In this document: piece after piece, positions 61,235 to 64,000 of the stretch | How the letters are laid out: every line of letters starts with the position of its first letter | How positions within the stretch are numbered: position 1 is the stretch's first letter | Source of the DNA: Xylocopa sonorina | Lineage: Eukaryota > Arthropoda > Insecta > Hymenoptera > Apidae | Length of the DNA: 64,000 bases | Reading direction: 5' to 3' | Assembly (NCBI RefSeq): GCF_050948175.1 | Contig: NC_135194.1 | Location: 13,012,033-13,076,032 of the forward strand | Position numbers and translations under genes: made by a program | The notes under the pieces: generated by a model | Told to the model about the DNA's origin: nothing | Seen by the model: only the letters and a program-made list of their open reading frames with translations | The model's database searches: none

Positions 61235-64000
61235 AATGGAACAACTCGAGGAAAAGTAATTCGAAGGAGGATTAATTGTAGCTTCAGGGAGGAAGAAAAA
61301 AATTTGTACAAATCCCGATGCATGTCGTTCGTTAGCCGCAAAAATTGATCAAAATTCACTAAATATCTTCATCTCGAATACATCCCTTTATAGCAACAAC
61401 CGAACGGATTCAGTTAACCAAAATATAATTTGCCCCTTGTTTGCGTTATTCTTTCTTCGAGATACACCAGGGGCTAACGGAACAACAATGTTCTCTCCAG
61501 CAACGTTTCAATTACCGTCATGTAGCATTGTTACCATGTCAGCAACTTCGAACCAGCCTGTGCCGACCACTGGCTTCGTATCAAATAATTTCAAAACCGC
61601 CACCGGCGATTTTTCATGAAACCGCTGCGGTTGATGGACGCGATCGAGTACTCGTGGACGAGGAGGCGAGGCGATGACGGGCAGGAAGGCGAAGAAAGCG
61701 CGAGAAAGGGGTAGTATCGAGGTAGAGAAGAAGAAAAGGGTGGGTGGGCAACCCCTCACGCGACCAGCCGAAGGTAGAACGAACAAATTGCACTTCCCAG
61801 TCTCGTTAAAACAATGTCGTCGGTGGGACTGAGAAGAAGGGCGAGCAGCGGACGGCGGGGAGGAGGTGGATGGGAAGGTAGGTAAGGACGAAGGAAAGCT
61901 AGGTGGCTGCTGCAGCTTCCAACGAAGCAGTATTCAGGTGGAAAGAGCTCTTCGCTCGTTAGCATTTAATTGAGAACCTCGTGAGGAGAGGACTCCGGTA
62001 CCCGGTAACGACCGGTCGACGGGCTCGTTTAAATATTTTAATAATCTCTTGTATCGCGAGCGGCGATTCGAATATTTAGCGATACCGCGATATCCGGAGG
62101 GAGCCGACCTATCCGTTTGCCACGATCGCTTAAGGAAGCACGAGGTAAAAGGATCCGCGTCTGAGGGGACACGGTATCGGGTAAACCCTGTTCCGAAGGA
62201 CCCTCTCACCTTCGAACGACCAGCCATCGAACACGGATTCCGCCTTACGGAAGCAATTAGAGCTTGAATGCATCGATCACCGAATGCAAATCGAGCCAGT
62301 CGCGGTGCTACCAGACGGCAGTCGTTATCTTGCCACGCGAAGCAACAAAGTATCATTTTAAACGGGTAAGTTTACATTCAGTCGTTCCGCGGTCTGGTTT
62401 CATGAATACGGTGATTCGTCTGCGCGACGAGTTTGCGGCGATCCTGTTACGCTCGCCGTCAGAGGGATCGCTCTGGAACAACTTTCTCGCGAAGACTCGC
62501 TCGACCGTACAGTTACTGTATGGTACACACAGCCACCCGACTTGGATTCCGTCATCCCCGTGCCTATCAAAGCTAATAGATAACCTCGCTAATGGGTCCA
62601 CCGTTGGTCCATCTCCGCGCACTTTATCTTCTTCACGTTTCCCGCAGCACCGCAAGTTTTCCCCTTTCCTCGCGAGTCGCGATCCATTTCGTTGACCGTT
62701 ACCGCCCGATCGGGACTCCATCTTTGCCCAGTCAAACGAGAGGAACAAAATAAGGGTGGCGCGCGATTAATCGCATCGTCGATTCGTTCGACCTGACCCC
62801 TATTCGCTCGCAAAGTGGACCGTGATAACGAGCGGCGTGTATCGACCCGCGCGCGCGGCCTTCGAATTTGCCGGTCTAATGGAACATGCCGTTTAGGCGA
62901 GCACTTTGTGGCGACTCTCGTTCCTTACCCGGCCATTTTTCTCTCACCCTTCGCTTGCGACGCGTTACATCGACACACACCTGGCGTTACAGGTGAGCGG
63001 TGCACGACGGCCGCCTCGTACACGCACGAGCTTATCCCATCGCGCGAGCTTGGAGGCTCGTTCATCATCCATAGAGCGATAATCAATTAATCGCGTGAAT
63101 ACGGGGCCACGGCGAGAACTCGTATTTAATGTTTAAACTTCTTGGCGCGGGAGATTAATTCTTCACGCTCCGGCTGGGCCTCTATGATCGACCTATTTAT
63201 CAGGACGTCCATCCGCCGCATTTTCTCAGGCGTTCGCAGCTACGACGGAACTTATCAGCCGTTGTAAAATATATTACTGCTGGTTCGTTAGTTTTCCAGA
63301 AATATTTATACAACCCCAGCCTGCGTGCTCGTTCGCGACTACCCCAGCGGCGCATCGTCGATCTCATTGCCCCGCGACGGTCCTTTACGACTTTACGCCC
63401 TTGAGAGCGATTCCTTTATTAAACGCCCGATTATTTCGCGCCACGGATAATCAACCTGGATTCCCTTTTTCGATTTATTCCCTTTCTTCCCGGCGTATCA
63501 AGGGGATTTAGGGGATAATAATAATATCCCCGTTGCACGCTGGCAGAGACGAGGCGCAAACGAGAATATGAGATGCAGCGCAATTAATTTAAATGCCGCG
63601 CGTACAAAGGGCATGCACGGGTTCAACGTTCCCGCATCGAAACGGCGCCTCTGGTAAACCTATCTCTGATTAAAGAGCGATTCGAATGTACGTCATTGCG
63701 CAACTTTTAAATACGCTGGAGGAAAATCGCGAGTGTACGGTAGAAAAGGGCCATCTCGAAATGTAATTAACCGACGACCAGAAATTCCAGATATCAAAAT
63801 TTGAACATGTACGCGAGCGATCCTAGAGTTCCACAAAAGTGCCATTACCCACCGCCATGGGAATCCTCTTTGAGCCCCGCACGACGAGAGGAAACTTGAC
63901 CCGTGGCCACCGTTCACAAGTCGAGTTTGTAACCTGTTGTCGCCACAGGTAAATCGCTTCTCTCTGTCCCTCCTTCCGTTCGCCTCTCCTATTCGAGGTC
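61235..64000. other. Right-hand end, no recognised gene
   Basis: Sequence remains CpG-rich, with a G-rich patch near 61840-61900. A minus-strand frame near 61508-61650 and a plus-strand frame near 61488-61620 overlap each other and are both protein-like, so neither is trusted. TTACAG|GTGAGC at 62988-62999 resembles a plus-strand donor, but its upstream frame begins with GTG and has no domain. Nothing else is assigned. Confidence 0.4.

Noticed and set aside
61488..61786. Overlapping protein-like frames on both strands
   Set aside because: Both cannot be supported together and neither shows a known motif.
61818..61828. TCGGTGGGACT, matching the first 11 bases of insect miR-278
   Set aside because: The match ends after 11 bases and no complementary arm is evident nearby.
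62815..62993. Plus-strand frame ending at TTACAG|GTGAGC
   Set aside because: It opens with GTG, has no acceptor or domain, and the donor alone is weak evidence.

Overview
The window looks like nuclear DNA from an insect, most probably a hymenopteran (bee, wasp or ant). It is gene-poor. CpG stays very frequent throughout non-coding DNA (TCGCG, CGCG and ACGCGT words everywhere), it is rich in (CT)n/(GA)n microsatellites, and it has GT/AG-type intron borders. There are no operons, ribosome-binding sites, CRISPR arrays, rRNA genes or recognisable transposase or reverse-transcriptase frames. Most open frames here are chance products of low stop-codon density.

The one gene I recognise is the first coding exon of a TMTC-family protein on the minus strand (18740-18825). 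TMTC proteins are ER-membrane O-mannosyltransferases with TPR repeats. The exon encodes the first membrane segment and the Asp-Asp motif, then stops at a good GTGAGT donor. No second exon is visible, so 1-18739 is best read as the 5' part of a large intron 1 that leaves the window on the left. The 5' leader and promoter should lie just to the right (18826 to about 20400). That stretch is CpG-dense and carries CCG and GGA/GGT repeats. An AUG-UGA start-stop element sits one base before the start codon. A plus-strand open frame at 19311-19428 with an AAG|GTAAGT donor could be the first exon of a divergent transcript.

The 43 kb from about 20.4 to 64 kb shows no recognised protein. It holds simple repeats, several strong palindromes and hairpins, alternating purine-pyrimidine GTAC/ACGCGT tracts, a cluster of five CT/GA arrays between 56.7 and 58.7 kb, and a few low-confidence candidate exons. 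The best of these is a plus-strand first exon with a signal-peptide-like N-terminus at 61127-61232. Others are a minus-strand first-exon candidate beside the CT/GA cluster (57883-57944) and a plus-strand internal exon candidate (60146-60215). These rest on reading frame and splice-site fit only.

I found no convincing evidence of an undescribed multi-gene system. The most testable ideas are the possible divergent promoter, the start-stop uORF on TMTC, and the orphan exons at 57.9, 60.1 and 61.1 kb.
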